A DNA stretch of 64,000 bases from Leucocoprinus leucothites (taxonomy: Eukaryota; Basidiomycota; Agaricomycetes; Agaricales; Agaricaceae), in the NCBI GenBank assembly GCA_013368445.1, contig JAACJO010000005.1, positions 2,604,001 through 2,668,000 of the forward strand, given 5' to 3'. This document shows, piece by piece, positions 10,268-22,547 of this stretch. Numbering within the stretch: position 1 is the stretch's first letter; every line of letters begins with the position of its first letter. Made by a program: the position numbers and the translations under genes. Below the pieces are notes generated by a model. The model saw only the letters and a program-made list of their open reading frames with translations, ran no database searches and was not told the origin of the DNA.

Positions 10268-11515
10268 TCATTTTTTTGCTGGTTGGCCCAGTTCACTGGC
10301 TCGTTCTGTGGCAACCTGGATGCCACGGGCGATCGTTGAACGAACACGACCATCTTCAAGGGCAAGGAGACCAGCAATTGTACACCCTCCAGGAGCTATG
10401 CGAGATATGCTTGGTTTTTATGTACAAGGTCAGGCGAGGAATGAACGTACTGCTGACTGCATCTTTAATTTGCGCAGGGTGGATGTTTCCTTGCAATACC
10501 ATTCGAGCTGCGCCTTGGAATGCTACGCACGCCACCGATGTAAGCGATCGATTTCAATACATTCGTTGAAAGAAAATGTGCTCACTCTGAGCAGCAAGCT
10601 CCAAAGCTTCGGTTCTGGGCAATCCCATCATCACACCACCATCGGCCATAGCCTCCAAAAAGATACACGCGAATGCAGGGCCAGAACCTGCAAGGGCCGT
10701 GCACGCGTCAAAATGCTTCTCGTCAAGGAAGCGACATCGGCCGATGGACGAAAAGATTTTCAGGATTATGGCGTTATCGGTCTCCTCATGTGGAGACGGC
10801 GGGAGAGTGGACACGACTGTCATACCTTCCCGAATCTGATGGTGGACGGCCAAGTGATGTTAGTATTTTTGTGTATTCATAGATCATGAGATAATGGGAT
10901 ATACGCACTTTACATGGGGTATTGGGCATGGCACGGACGACTCGAGTCGAGGATGAGACCCAGTTTGTTAATTGACGAATGGTAACACCAGCGAGGATGC
11001 TGATGAGAAGTTTTCCTTCAAGCGCCTCGATCATCCCCTGCTCGCCTAGGATGCCTTCCGCGAGTTGGGGCTTGCAGCTTTCCGGCTCTCCATGTCAGTG
11101 GGCAGCCGTTCAATAAAATATCTCAGATACACACCAGAGGATAACAACGTCGGATTGCCTGACAGCCTCAACATTTCTCGAGGCAAGAACCTCCACCTTA
11201 CTACCCAAACTGCCAACGTTCGCAAAAACTTTGACGAGTCTTTCCGCAGTCGACTCGCGGCTCACACAAGCAAGAAAACGTGAGGGCACAGAAGAGTCTG
11301 GTGTCTCAGCAGTGGGCGTAAGCGTGCCAGGGGTATGCACCTCCCACTTGGGAAAACCGTTGGAGAGGGATCGTTTGGCGGCATCAAGGGATTCAATTAC
11401 ACCAGAAGTGATGGCGATGCCCATGGTGCCACATCCTACGCGAAACAATCAGAGTTTGTGCTGGTGACATTCAGAGGCTTTATGACGAACCTAATACACA
11501 GAGCGTATACCCCAT
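10268..11515 (-). CDS. PRO3: Pyrroline-5-carboxylate reductase (last step of proline synthesis)
   Basis: Reduces 1-pyrroline-5-carboxylate to L-proline with NAD(P)H. A short first exon MGYTLCVLG joins by a GT-AG intron to CGTMGIAITSGVIESLDAAK, completing the Rossmann GxGxMG motif. Further blocks are the exon ending RQSDVVILC, then CKPQLAEGILGEQGMIEALE, ISILAGVTIRQLTNWV, RVVRAMPNTPCK and IREGMTVVSTLPPSPHEETD. The C-terminal catalytic and dimerisation domain follows: DACTALAGSGPAFACIFLEA, ADGGVMMGLPRTEALELAAQ, then PGGCTIAGLLALEDGRVRST. The C-terminus is ASELGQPAKK. About six exons; all family blocks are present. Confidence 0.93.
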
Positions 11516-11870
11516 AGCTGTAATATAAGTTGAGCTGATGGAAAGACTGAGAGGTGCTTCTACATATGATTTTGGCCTGCCTTTTACGAATTCCCTTGTC
11601 GAGATGAATTCTTCCGTGATGACTCGTCCGGAAAAAGAATGGGAATTTGCCATCTCGTGATCTTTTCTACAAGCCAATTATAGACTCTGGCGTACAAACA
11701 CTATACACGAATACGGTGGGACGTGGTTCAATCAGTGGTGGGGTGTTATGGCGCGGTGAATATTAAGATTGACCGCAAGTCTAATGTTCTCTCAGAGGGT
11801 CACTCTTAGGAGGTGTTATTGTCCAAATTGTAATATACATGGCGTGCACTGGGGCAATCCTCAGAGCACA
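11516..11870. other. Upstream region of P5C reductase and 3' region of the S41 peptidase gene
   Basis: 355 bp lying behind the stop of the S41 gene and ahead of the start of P5C reductase, both on the minus strand. No additional gene is seen. Confidence 0.5.
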
Positions 11871-14703
11871 CTTCTGGCGACTGCTTTCCAGATTTCAACC
11901 GGGTTGTTGACACTAGAGTGGATTAGCGCTACTCGTATCTTGGAAAAGCAAAAGCAACTCACATTTCTGCTGTGAGAGGTAAATTGACGTCGGCGGGACG
12001 ATCTTGCCATTCTAAGAGACTGTCAGCAAAAAGGAATCTATCCGTTGAGAAAGGGCCAACCTTCAGGTTGTGTTGGATCTCTGATACCAAATCCAAGTCT
12101 CCATGTAATGCCTTGCACACCGTTAACGAGACTGAAGACCACTTAGCCGGGGAGACTATGAGCTCGAGGTAAAACTGCACTTACAGATCCGGCGGCGCGA
12201 GCGGATCGCTCTTGAGTTGTGTCGTCTAACCGAAGGTTGTAGTGAACAGGATAGCAATGTTTGGTTATAGAAAACAAACCTTGATTTCGGTGTCGATGGT
12301 TGAGAAGTCCGTGGATTGACCACCGACCGTACCACAATATTGTTGCTGCACACCTTTCCTACCGCCCAGTACAACCGTCTTAGAACCTTCTTCCTTTGAC
12401 ATGGTAACCTGTAAAAATTCAGACGCAACACCATGCCAAAAGACCTTGTAAAACATACACTGAACAAGGAACATGAACTTGCGCATCTCCCGTTGCTAAC
12501 AATGGCGACTTTCTTGGGATCAAACAAGGCCACATCAGGAGAATTACTAGGGAAGCTCTCAGGTTGACATTCTTGACCTAGTCTGTAAAAGTGTCAGACA
12601 CTTAGGTTGTTTCAGATGCGAGTGCACGGCTACTCACAACTGGCTGAAAGCGTCCTGGTGACCGTTGATGACCTTGTTCACTGGAGGGAGCAACCAATTA
12701 GTATTTGCGGAGAAAAACGTCTCGTTCGCATTCCTCCATTGCCGAGGATTGTAGAGGAGCTGCAAATTAGGGTCGAGGTCTGGATTATCGACAATCTGCT
12801 GTGCGATCTTGCGGGCGAGGGTTCCATCGCGAGCAGTGGTGTTCAAGCCAGCCTGGGGAACAGAGGTAGACATTGGTCCCACGATCTAGATTCAAAGTAA
12901 GCAACCGAAGGGATCGCGGTAGGTAGAGTACATACAATCCGGTGGAGCCACTACCATGGAATCGTTAACGTCGTTACTCTTTGAATCAAAGTGATGTACT
13001 CACATGAGCAGCACATATGAAGCCACCCCCATTGTTGGACTAAAGCGGTTCATTAATGACAGCTGAAATAAGGGGCAGGGGAGAAGCATACCACATCCAC
13101 CACTAGTTGAGTTGCTCCGAGAGATACCAAGCTAACTAGACCATCCAACATGCTGTTCAAGAACGCATTGAAATCCCCGTCAGAGAAGCTGCCTAGCGCC
13201 AGAACTCCCGTTTTCTTGTCATCCAAGAGGAAGAATTGTGCAGCGTTTCGACTGCCATTAACCGGTGCACCAGGCGTTAAGGTCGGAGGAAGGACAACAT
13301 CGCTGGGAGGTGTAGTGTCAAGGATGACATTTAGATACTCCTTGCGCGCATCTTGTTGAGAGATAGCAGGCTGTTGTTGGAACCTAGCCACGGGTTTCTC
13401 TGCAGGGGGCACCTCTTGCACGCCGGGAGCATTGAGGTCAACTCCATTAGTACCTCCCTGGGCAACGCAGTGGCCGCTGAGAAAGGTTGCAAGGTCAGTG
13501 AAATTTCCTGGGCCGGTGAATCGAGACCTATAGGGTAACTATTGATATAAAGTGAGTCAGGTATCCAGCAAATATCGAGACCTGGTATTACAGTTATTGT
13601 ATCCGTGGAAGAGCTCCCGCTGCGCTGGATCTTGAGGACGACTTGATCATCAAGCGGCAAGGATTGTTGGGCGAAATTGCCCATCGAGTAGGTCCAAGTA
13701 TCTCCCGAAGCCTGATAGCTTGAGAAAAACCTGAGGAATGCCGTTAGCTCCATGCAATACGAACACCTATATACTGCATTACGCACGAATTCTGGCGAGT
13801 ACCAAGACCTTGGAAGCTGCCAGTTATAAGAGCGTTGGCATCAATAGCGACGTTTGGGTCCTTTCCGTTGATAGAAAGCACTTTTGCACCAGAAAGCTTT
13901 CAGTCAAGGATATCAGGACAAGAGCAAGGCTAAGAAGTGGCGGAATACGCACCGATTCAAGTTTACCTTTCAGATTCCCTGGAAGAGCATTCTGCCAGAA
14001 ATCGATTTCATCGGGAAATTCCGCAGAGGCAACTGTAAACGCTTCAGGTGCGATGTGAACCGCTTGGTTTCCCGAAGAGTCTGTCAGGAGGACAACAGGT
14101 GTTGGGAGGTAATTGATGAAAAAGCCTAACAAAAAGGTAAATGAAGGGGGTACTGTTCGCTAACGATAAAACACATACTGTCCTAAATTCAAGGTCTGAA
14201 TGAGTGACTTTGGGAAGGAGTTGATTGATGCTCACATAACACCTATTAATCCAAACACAGTGGCCATCGTTAAGCCTCTTGAGAGTACGCGAAAGATCAA
14301 TATGCATATCGTAGTCACGAGCATATTTATGGGCTCTAATCCTAGCCAAGTCCTTGAACAGGTCCTCGTGTACGGCTTTATCGAATGGTGGGGGTGCTTG
14401 AATTTGATAATTTACAGACGTGTGGAAATTCAACGACTTGCTAATCACGTCGAGAATCTGTCGTGGTAGGTAAATCAGAGGATGAAGAAAAAATTGCTCG
14501 AATAAAGGACATACATTACTCTTAAGAGTCTCATTAACGGGCACGGCGTTATAGCAATCTCTGACGGCCTTCGGGGAAACCCACTTCTGACCACCAATGG
14601 CTGCACAGGGGTCACTGGCGCGAGGCAAAATAGACCCATTCACAGCAACACCCAAGCCAACCAAAGCTCCCAATAACACGAATCTCTCAGTGAGTCTCGT
14701 CAT
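11871..14703 (-). CDS. Secreted peptidase S41-family protein (CPAF/tail-specific protease type)
   Basis: Start MTRLTERFVLLGALVGLGVA at 14703, a clear signal peptide followed by NGSILPRASDPCAAIGGQKW. The N-terminal region contains SPKAVRDCYNAVPVNETLKS and a DLSRTLKRLNDGHCVWINRC block, the YD-and-GHC pattern of fungal S41 proteins. A PDZ-like middle includes GAKVLSINGKDPNVAIDANA. The peptidase core follows: LGSFSDGDFNAFLNSMLDGL, the exon starting SNNGGGFICAAH, and the nucleophile region KVAIVSNGRCASSCSLFS, where one Ser of SNGRCASSC is the likely nucleophile. The C-terminus is EWQDRPADVNLPLTAEM then VNNPVEIWKAVARSVL. It is split by about a dozen introns. Fungal members are extracellular or cell-wall proteins of unknown substrate. 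Confidence 0.8.
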
Positions 14704-15741
14704 GACTTGCGTCCAAATGCTTGTCCAACCAAAGACTACCCGAGTTACTGTTAACCTTGAGTCCAAAAAATGGGGTCAAAGGCCTATTGCGAGGGAAAGG
14801 ACGACTCTCTCCCAGGTGTGCCTTCCACATGCCTAAATATCCCCACTGCCAATATCGCGACCTGGGACCATAAGATTCATGAAGCGTGAATTATCATATC
14901 AAAAGCTTCTCTATTCCCGCCCGGCGTATTTTTGGCTCCAAAGCGCATGGGTCGGTGATATCGCATTATAGCGTGCCATGAGGACCAATGAGATTCAACC
15001 AGACAGCGGGTCGATCATTCAAGCCCTCAAAGGATATCCCACCCTGGGCGTCATTATGACGTTAAGCGAGTGAGTAGTGGTTTGAAGAAAGTAGGGGACT
15101 GATGCATCGGTCTTTTTCTCGCGGGAAGGCCAAGGAGCCTGCCGACGAAGATTGTGTGATGAATGACCGGTCGACCTGTGATGACTAGCGGTATTTTCAC
15201 CGGAGATTGGCAGGAAATACATACTCCTCATTACTACCCACGAAGCTCCGAATAAGGCACAAGAAGGAACACAGAACAAAGGTAGAAAACAGCTCCTGGG
15301 TGTTTTGCTGGTGTGGGGCGCATGGTGGTGGGAATGTGACAGTAATGACAGAAGTGTAAGAGGTCGCCCAGTCCACTCATGCGGCCAACGCCAAGATACA
15401 CATAGGGTGGCCTATTTCACGCCTCCAACCCTGGATTAAGTGACCAAAGGAACATCCTCGCTCACGTATGCTCCAATTAAGCCCCAAATTTCAGACTGCT
15501 CGCAAGATATGCGGGGACTTAATAAACGGTTGAACGATATGGCCGGTATGTGAGAGGAGAACGAGATGACTTGGAATACAAATATAGTACAATTAATTTT
15601 GTAGCATGAGTACAGCTAAACTCATAAAAAATAAATGATGAGGCAATATACACGCAGGTCCTGGCAAGGTACCCTCATTCATAGGTCATTTCGAGAAACT
15701 GGGGGAAAAACAAGTCGTCTCATGACCTGAAATTTTAGGCT
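14704..15741. other. Upstream region of the S41 peptidase gene
   Basis: About 1 kb between the S41 start and the stop of the PhoD-like gene, same strand. The only frame of note (minus, 15279-15019, 86 codons) has no recognisable content. I see no repeat or RNA gene; it is probably promoter plus a 3' untranslated region. Confidence 0.5.
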
Positions 15742-18700
15742 TTACGCGCGAGCCCAACCAGGTGGCGGCGTCAAGGCGGGGTAACTAATGATGCAGGTGA
15801 GCGATTTCATATACCTATCTGCAGTGTGATCAAACTCACGCCAGAGTCGCTCCATTGCCTTTCTCTCTCTCAACTTGTAAAGAGAAACTCAAGTTACCAT
15901 TGCTGCGGTCCCAGTTTATAGCACACCAGTTTCTTCTCCCCATCACATACTTCTGCCTGCGCGAAGAACCATCGGTATCTTTTGCGAAAAGCGGCATCTG
16001 TGACGGCAGAGCGTCAAAGGGTCAAGCACACCTCGAAGTAGAGCAGAACATACCATGCATTCGTCGGTATCAGCATGGTGAAGAGTCTTGTGTGTCTTGG
16101 TCGCAAGCGAGTTAACCATAGTCAAAACCCCACCAGGCCTACAGAAAATCAGCACAACTTCCAAATGGGCAACGAATCATTCAGCTTACGGAGGTGTGTT
16201 AACAATAGCACCTAAGGAAAATAAAGGATAAGCGGGTGATATGTGCATCAAACGTATGAGCACATACTGGTCACGATGTTGAGCATGTACCGATGATCGA
16301 TGCCTATAGGGATATCGGCGTCCTTCTTGCTCGCTTTGAGAGACTTCATAACACCAACAGCAGCGCAATGAACATCCCCGGACAAGAATGATATTCTTAG
16401 CCTCTGAGCTACTGCAATTTTTTGCATCTGCTCAATGAGCCAGTTGCGCTCTTGCTAATAATCGCAGAGAAGTCAGAGGATGACCAACAATGCAATAGAT
16501 GTTTTCGAAGGCACCTTATGAGCCCGAGCCGTCCAGTGATCGTTCAAGTCATCCAATAGTTCCGCGTCAGCATTGAATTTGTTTACGAATCCTGATAAGC
16601 CGAAACTTCCGTTCCGCCCAAGGGCAACCAACGGGTTGAATTTAGACTCCAGTGTAGATTCCAAGAACACCATGCGAGGATAGGCAATAGGGACGCCGAG
16701 CATGACGACCAGGTGCTCGACGGTGGGCGGTAGTGTGCGTATCCGCTGGAATACCTTGTCGTATTCAATCGGACTACATATTCGGTCTTTGCGCCGCTCC
16801 GCCCTGAAAAAACATAAGTGTAAACACATGCTGTCAATAAGGCAGTTCCATACCTGCAGTCAAGCATCAACAACGCTGTTTGAGGTCCCATATTGACCAA
16901 AAACGAGTGTGAAGGTAGTCGAATATATGGCCCGACTTCCCCAAAGATGAGTGATTGATAAACGTGCTTTCCTGGCGCATCACTCAATCCATCAACATCA
17001 GCTATAGAACGTCAATGGGTGATAAAGAATTATTTGTAAATCACACCCACGGTTGATGAAGCACTGGAATAATAGGAAAAAGAAATAGCCTCGGGAACCG
17101 ATGCTGTAAAACCCTGTAAGGTGAATAATCTCTGCCAAAGCAGATATGTGTGCCTACTGCCGGAACACTGGTGCTTGTTGCATGTCGTCTGGATCTGCAG
17201 TAGGCGTGAGTGGGGCCGTGACTCCAGATAAGAGTTTATCTTACAACTTCCAAAACCGTCAATCTTCGAACAATGAACGAATCAGAGATGACATCAAATC
17301 ACAGAATCGAAGAAACACACAAGATCTGAAGAAGAACATCAGTGCCTTGAGGTGTTTAAGTGGAAAATAACGTACCATGATCATCTATTCAGGCAACGAA
17401 TCTCAGATATCAATGCGAGCAGTGCTACAACACTTGAAGTACATACCGAGCATATTCACCATTGGACTGATGAACGAGTAAGCGCTGATAGCGAGGTAAT
17501 AAAACATTGCGAGATTACATACATGGAGCTGTTGGCTCGAGCAAAGGCACCTCGCCGAAACGATTGACAGTAATGGTTGAAGAAAAATCTATCAACGCAA
17601 GTTTTAATTTCCTCCGTCAGTGGGAATTGCTTCCTCTCCTCAGGTTTCATTTTTGACACCCAGCCTTGCAATTCTGGCTCGCGGGTCAAGCTATCGCAGT
17701 AGAGCTGATCGCCACCACCGACAAGGGCATGGAATGGTGTTTCTGCATGGTGACTCAGAAGATCCACCCAGAGCGGATCATAACCGGTTTGAAACCCAGG
17801 CCCTCTAAAATCGTCAGGGTTGATACCAGAAGAGAAACCGTTGCACTGCATTATTAGAGTTAGCCACGCGAGCGAGGCCAAGATAGTTGGGGGATATACT
17901 TACGGAATGAGCGGCCCATCTCATATTCTGGGTCCGACCAGGAACATAAAAATTCATCGCTTGTCCGTTATTGATCCGATATGTGATTTCAATTTCGTGG
18001 TCGCACAACGGAACCTTAATCATAAACCTCCAAAAAGTAAAAGTCCTAAAGGAAATGAAGTGACACCATGTCAATCAGCATATAAAGACGAGCTAGGGCT
18101 CGCGTACCCCCCGGAACCAGCATAAACCCAAATATCCTGACCATACGAATCTTCCCTCTTGGCATTAGGTCCAGGCATGTCCGCCATCGTACTGATAGAG
18201 GCGGAAGTGCTGATGGGCGATCCCGGGAGAACGGTGGAATGAGGATCGGCAGGATGTGGTCCCAAGTCAAATGATAGATGTCCATTTCCATTTCGGGGGT
18301 TTGATGAAGAGGATTGAACGGACGGAGGGTAGCCTGTGCGACTGCCATTCGATCTCTCGCGAATAGTGGAAGGCGTCAGCTTGTCGGGATCCCATTCATA
18401 CGAAAGCCTGGGGTGAGGTTCATACATAGATCCAGCGTCTGCGGTGACGATGAGTGCAGCACCAAGCCAGGTATGCTGCGAATCAATTGTGTCAAACCTA
18501 CAAAAAGAAATTGAGAAACGCCAATTTCCCGAAGAAAAGAGATTCTGACTTTAGTAGAGGCCCACACATGAACTGCAAACGGGATTAACTATATGACTGA
18601 GATGAGGTGAATCCAGTTACGTACTTGAAGGTGAGGTTCCATTCGGGCAACTTTGAGAATCTTAGACCTCTCCACAGCGGTGAGATGGGTAAGCTGTTCG

Positions 18701-19105
18701 GTTGGAATTGAGGGCTGAGCGTGAGACGGGAATGCTGGTTGATTCATTGGCTGTTGATGAGGTACAGGCGGGCGGAGGTGACCAGGAAGAGCAGTATCCT
18801 GTTGAATGCTTGGAACCGGCATCCCGTCAGTTGGGGGTGGGTATTCCGTCCGGGGAGAATATGGCATTCCATCCTTGGGCGGAATTGGGGGTGGTATGGA
18901 GGAAGAAGGAGACGTAGGGGGTCTATGACCATAGAAGCCACCAATAAAGCTCTCTTCAATTGGCCCTACTTGCTCAACTGGGCCATAGTGTGACCCATGC
19001 GCGGCATAATACTGGGATTCCTGGTGATCCACGGAGATACTAAATGAGTGATTAACCGTCCTTTCTGAGACCGTGAACAAACCTTTTCAGCGCGCCTATG
19101 CGCAT
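15742..19105 (-). CDS. PhoD-like phosphatase-domain protein
   Basis: Large multi-exon protein of the fungal PhoD-like metallophosphatase group. The N-terminal half is Pro/Ser-rich (SSSIPPPIPPKDGMPYSPRT) with a basic helix HLTAVERSKILKVARMEPHL. A middle part includes LRLSYEWDPDKLTPST-like sequence and an all-beta region IKVPLCDHEIEITYRINNGQ. The phosphatase core follows: CNGFSSGINPDDFRGPGF, HALVGGGDQLYCDSLT, HYCQSFRRGAFARANSS, then MLDDHDLIDGFGSYPDD. Further on are GPQTALLMLDCRAERRKD, the exon ending HWTARAHK, NWLIEQMQKIAVAQRLRISF, LSGDVHCAAVGVMKSLKASK and GIVTSAIVNTPP-like sequence. The C-terminus is TLAYPALTPPPGWARA. The D/H metal-ligand motifs (GGGDQ, DDHD, GDVHC) are intact. The start is uncertain: MRIGALK at 19105 keeps frame with the next exon, whereas the longer MDNAGWHAHRR at 19124 does not. 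Confidence 0.82.
17321..17325 (-). other. 5-nt microexon (ATCTT) of the PhoD-like gene
   Basis: On the minus strand the bases read CTTCAG|ATCTT|GTGTGT, flanked by a perfect acceptor and a GT donor. Including these five bases completes the codons of DDHDLIDGFG; leaving them out breaks the frame, and extending the exon runs into stops. Not confirmed by transcript data. Confidence 0.65.
17376..17384 (-). other. 9-nt microexon (ATGATCATG) of the PhoD-like gene
   Basis: The minus strand reads GAATAG|ATGATCATG|GTACG. It supplies the second half of the DDH codons between an exon ending ATGCTCG and the 5-nt microexon. The combination gives MLDDHDLIDGFGS, the expected family motif. Confidence 0.7.
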
Positions 19106-19829
19106 GCCATCCGGCGTTATCCATGGGGGAGTTGTCTGAAAGGCGTGGATTTAACTTGTAGAATGACGAGATCTAAATAAGCTGTCTCGGTTTTGACCAC
19201 GAGATCTGTTGACGGTGGCAGTGCCGGCGAACTTTGGGTCCTGTGCTGATGCGCTTCTTCCGATTATGATAATCCGACGGCAGTGGGGCTGTGCACTAAG
19301 TTGGGTTTGCTCTTGGTGAAAACAAAGATTATGGCGTGTTTCAACTTGGCTAGGAGATGATATGATGATTAGGATACACGATATCAATCAGTGATAAAAC
19401 TAACGGGGAGCTGTGAAGCCTGAGACGAGTGATAATCTGAGCAGAATAAGCAATCCCAGTGGGTGTTTGTGCTTGTGATATGTGGTGGAAGCAGGTGTTG
19501 ATGGACAAAACCGACGGCCCTCTACTGCGGCATGATGTTGTCCCCTCCACTTGGTCAGATTCAGACTCAGATATATGACGTCGTTTTCGTGGGAACAGAT
19601 CTAAGGGCAGAAGCCGAAGGGGCTGTGCAGAATCTTCGTACAACAACGGGAATACCCCCGATCATTCCACAAATTTGATCACTAAGTCTTTCTTTCCACT
19701 CCCATGTTGCGCGGCCTCATAAAAGTCACCGTATTGTGACACTCTGAATTTCTTTTCTCGGTCTTTCGTTTCCTATTTATTCTATCCTACAGCCCATCTA
19801 CTCTTTTCACCGATACCACCAGCATCACC
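19106..19829. other. Divergent intergenic region between the PhoD-like and the disordered protein genes
   Basis: About 720 bp between two start codons on opposite strands. Minus-strand frames at 19151-19387 and 19350-19646 lack recognisable domains and are not called. Two close copies of GATCTGTTGAC/GATCTAAGGGC-like sequence are too weak to name. Probably two promoters. Confidence 0.45.
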
Positions 19830-21227
19830 ATGACGGAGTACGATTTCTCTCCAGAAGCCTACGAAAAATATCTCGCCACACAAGCACGGATTGCCCGCTG
19901 GGTAGATGCTACTCAGCAGACCCCTCTCGTAGCACCAGATGTGCCTCCAACACCGCTCGGAGCAGGGGATGAGGTTCCCCTACCTCGCAGTAAAGAACGC
20001 AAGTCTCGTTCTCGTCCTTCATCTCCCCCTCCCGAGAAATCGAGAAAGTCCTCTGGTAAAAAGCGTTCCAAGTCGATATCCGCCCGCCCGCCGACCCCAT
20101 TCGAAGCTTCGCAGGAACTCCCTGAACCGCACGAAACCACAGCTGACCTTCCTTTACCCGGCTGCCCAGTTTACCGTTACCTTTGGTCTCCCAAGCCTGA
20201 AAACACACCTACACTTCCTCCTCAACCTGCCCATGAATATATCTCGGGTGAGCGTCGAGGTTTCTCTGCGCCTGCTAGTCGTCACTCGCCTCAGGACAAT
20301 GCAGCCCCTAGAGAGCTTCCGCAGCCTGCCCGTGCAAGCTATTTCCCTGGATTTGACTCAGGTAATGCCCTTGTCACAGAGCGAGTCAAGCCATCTCATC
20401 CAGCGACCCGGAAGCGCTCCATGTCATTTTCCGCAGCTGCTAGTCGGCCGTTTGATCACTCTCCACCAGTGACACACCACCATTCCAATGGCCCCCACTA
20501 CTCGCCTCCTCGTGATTACTCCAGCCATTATTCCTCTCGGAACTCATCGCCGCACTATCCATCTACCTCTTCAGCCGCGTTCATATCCCCCCGCCCTTCT
20601 GCCCCGGCGCCACGGCCAGCACATAATGTTGGGCCACATCCCCTGACAAAAAATCTCAGTTACCCTTTGCCCTACCAACAGTACCCAGACTACGATGCTG
20701 TTCGTCGGCACGAAATATCTCGCTCCCACACCGTACCTGCTCATACAATGCAACAGTCCGTCGACAGCACTCCATACGTTTACAGTGCACTGGGCTATTC
20801 ACATCAGCGAAGTCGGCACCAGCACCACCATACTCAGTCACACTCCCAGCCTGGCTCACGTCCAGTTTCACCTGGTATCTCCGCAGAGCCTCAGCCTGGT
20901 TCTCTTCGAGTCACTTTCCCTAATGGTAAAGTGCTCTACATGACCCCTCCAAACGCAGACAGGTCGCAGATTCTAAATGTACGCATCCTCTTTTGTTTAC
21001 ACTGCCCAATCATGACACTAACGGTGACCTTCTATGACTAGCACCCCGAGCTCTTCCAAGTGCCATACGAATATTACCTCCCCGATTCACCGAAAAAGAA
21101 GCCTTTCTTGCAACGTTTGTTACCCAGCTTTGGCAGAAATAACGCCAAGTCATCTGAGTCCAAGAGTGCCCGAGCCAGCCCCACCCCTGGAAAGGCATTA
21201 CGCAGGAGAAGGTCCAGTTTCGGTTAA
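19830..21227 (+). CDS. Unknown Pro/Ser/His-rich disordered protein
   Basis: Unrecognised. Start MTEYDFSPEAYEKYLATQAR at 19830 after a TCACC context; the first 30 residues look helical and are probably the best conserved part. The bulk is disordered: KSRSRPSSPPPEKSRKSSGK, many Ser-Pro pairs, and His/Tyr/Pro-rich runs such as QRSRHQHHHTQSHSQ. Near the end an ordered block LRVTFPNGKVLYMTPPNADR precedes the single intron (about 20980-21041). The last exon encodes HPELFQVPYEYYLPDSPKKK, then a basic tail ending RRRRSSFG. The many SP/TP sites and basic clusters suggest phosphorylation and perhaps nuclear location, but function is unknown. Confidence 0.75.
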
Positions 21228-22547
21228 TGGTCAACTGGCCGGACCAAAAATTGCATCGCCACGGTCACTATGATCACCCTCGGTCGCAGGTCGCCACAAA
21301 ACTCCACAGCCTGACTAAGGCTAATATACCCTTTTCTTTCGCTTCGATCCAGCAATTTCCGTCCTCGTTTCGTTTCTGTAGACTATGATACCTTTAGAAG
21401 TTTGTATCATACCTTTATCCTTATTTACCTTTTTCGTTCGCTCGATATCCTTTTGATACCTCATGCTTTCTAGATTTGTTAGCCTCCTGTGATGCTTTCT
21501 TCTCTCGGCGATACCACCGTACCTTACTCTAATCTGTAATACCTATTCTTAGCTAGACCCCTTTCGTGTTATTCCTAAAGCCTGTCAAATCTCGTTCGTA
21601 CATGCTTAGTTACCAGTTTGTTGTCGTTCTATATTCAGTATATAATGTGATTCATCTTCTGTCATCTTGTTGATTCTAGTCTTTTCAATTACTCAGCCCT
21701 CTCGGGCATACTTTCGGCCCTAGTAAGTATGTGGACGCATTAACCGCCCAAGCACAAGGTGCTAGCACAGGTTCGCATGCGGGCTGCGGTATATGGTGAG
21801 TGGCGGCCAGAAAAGATGGGAGTGACGCGTACTTGTCCATGACCGGACGGAATTGTCTCCTTCATTGAGAACAGTCAATCAGTGTCTCCTAATTGAACTA
21901 ATTTGGCAATCCAATTGTGGGCATCCTATTAACAGAACACACGGAAAGCTGTAAGAAATACAAGGCCACCAAGTAATACGTCATACTGTATACCCCGATA
22001 AGTGATCCGTGCGCCAGCCTCCGACGAAAGGAATGCCGCTGACGCTGAGGCGTCACAATTACAGTGATAATTGGATTATCTACGGCGGGCGTAGCTAGCT
22101 TGACAGCTCTGTGCATAATGACAATGTCTCATCTCAGGAAAGGAATGCAGAAAGACAGTTGCCGGATAGCAACCGAAAAAGCGCCTCACCTACTTGAAGG
22201 AAATAAGTCTTCCCACGTATACTTAGTACAATCTCCATCATTATGGAGCAGCCATCTCTGATAGATGGACACTAGCAATTGGACATTTTTGTATCGGAAC
22301 AGATATGACATACTTACCAGCACAACTCTGCGATGAACCGCGATGCTAGGATCTCGCCACCGCGAGACAATAAATCGAAATCAATCATTTCTGGTGGTCA
22401 CATCGAAAACGGGAAAATCATTGGCGGACAGGATCACGTTGATAGGTAGACGCATTGCAGTTAAGAATGAAGGTATGTTGTACCACAATTGCAAATTTCA
22501 ATGGAACAGCGCAAGAGAAAAACTGTAACTGAGACGCCACATTATAC
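21228..22547. other. Convergent gap between the disordered protein and CAP genes
   Basis: About 1.3 kb between stop codons of opposite genes. The first 400 bp are T/C-rich, like a 3' untranslated region (21300-21700). I find no credible open frame, RNA gene or repeat in the rest. Confidence 0.5.

Noticed and set aside
15019..15279. 86-codon minus-strand frame upstream of the S41 gene
   Set aside because: No recognisable motif and no supporting exon nearby.
19151..19646. Two overlapping minus-strand frames upstream of the PhoD-like gene
   Set aside because: No domain, odd composition, and no splice path into the PhoD-like gene; more likely promoter sequence.
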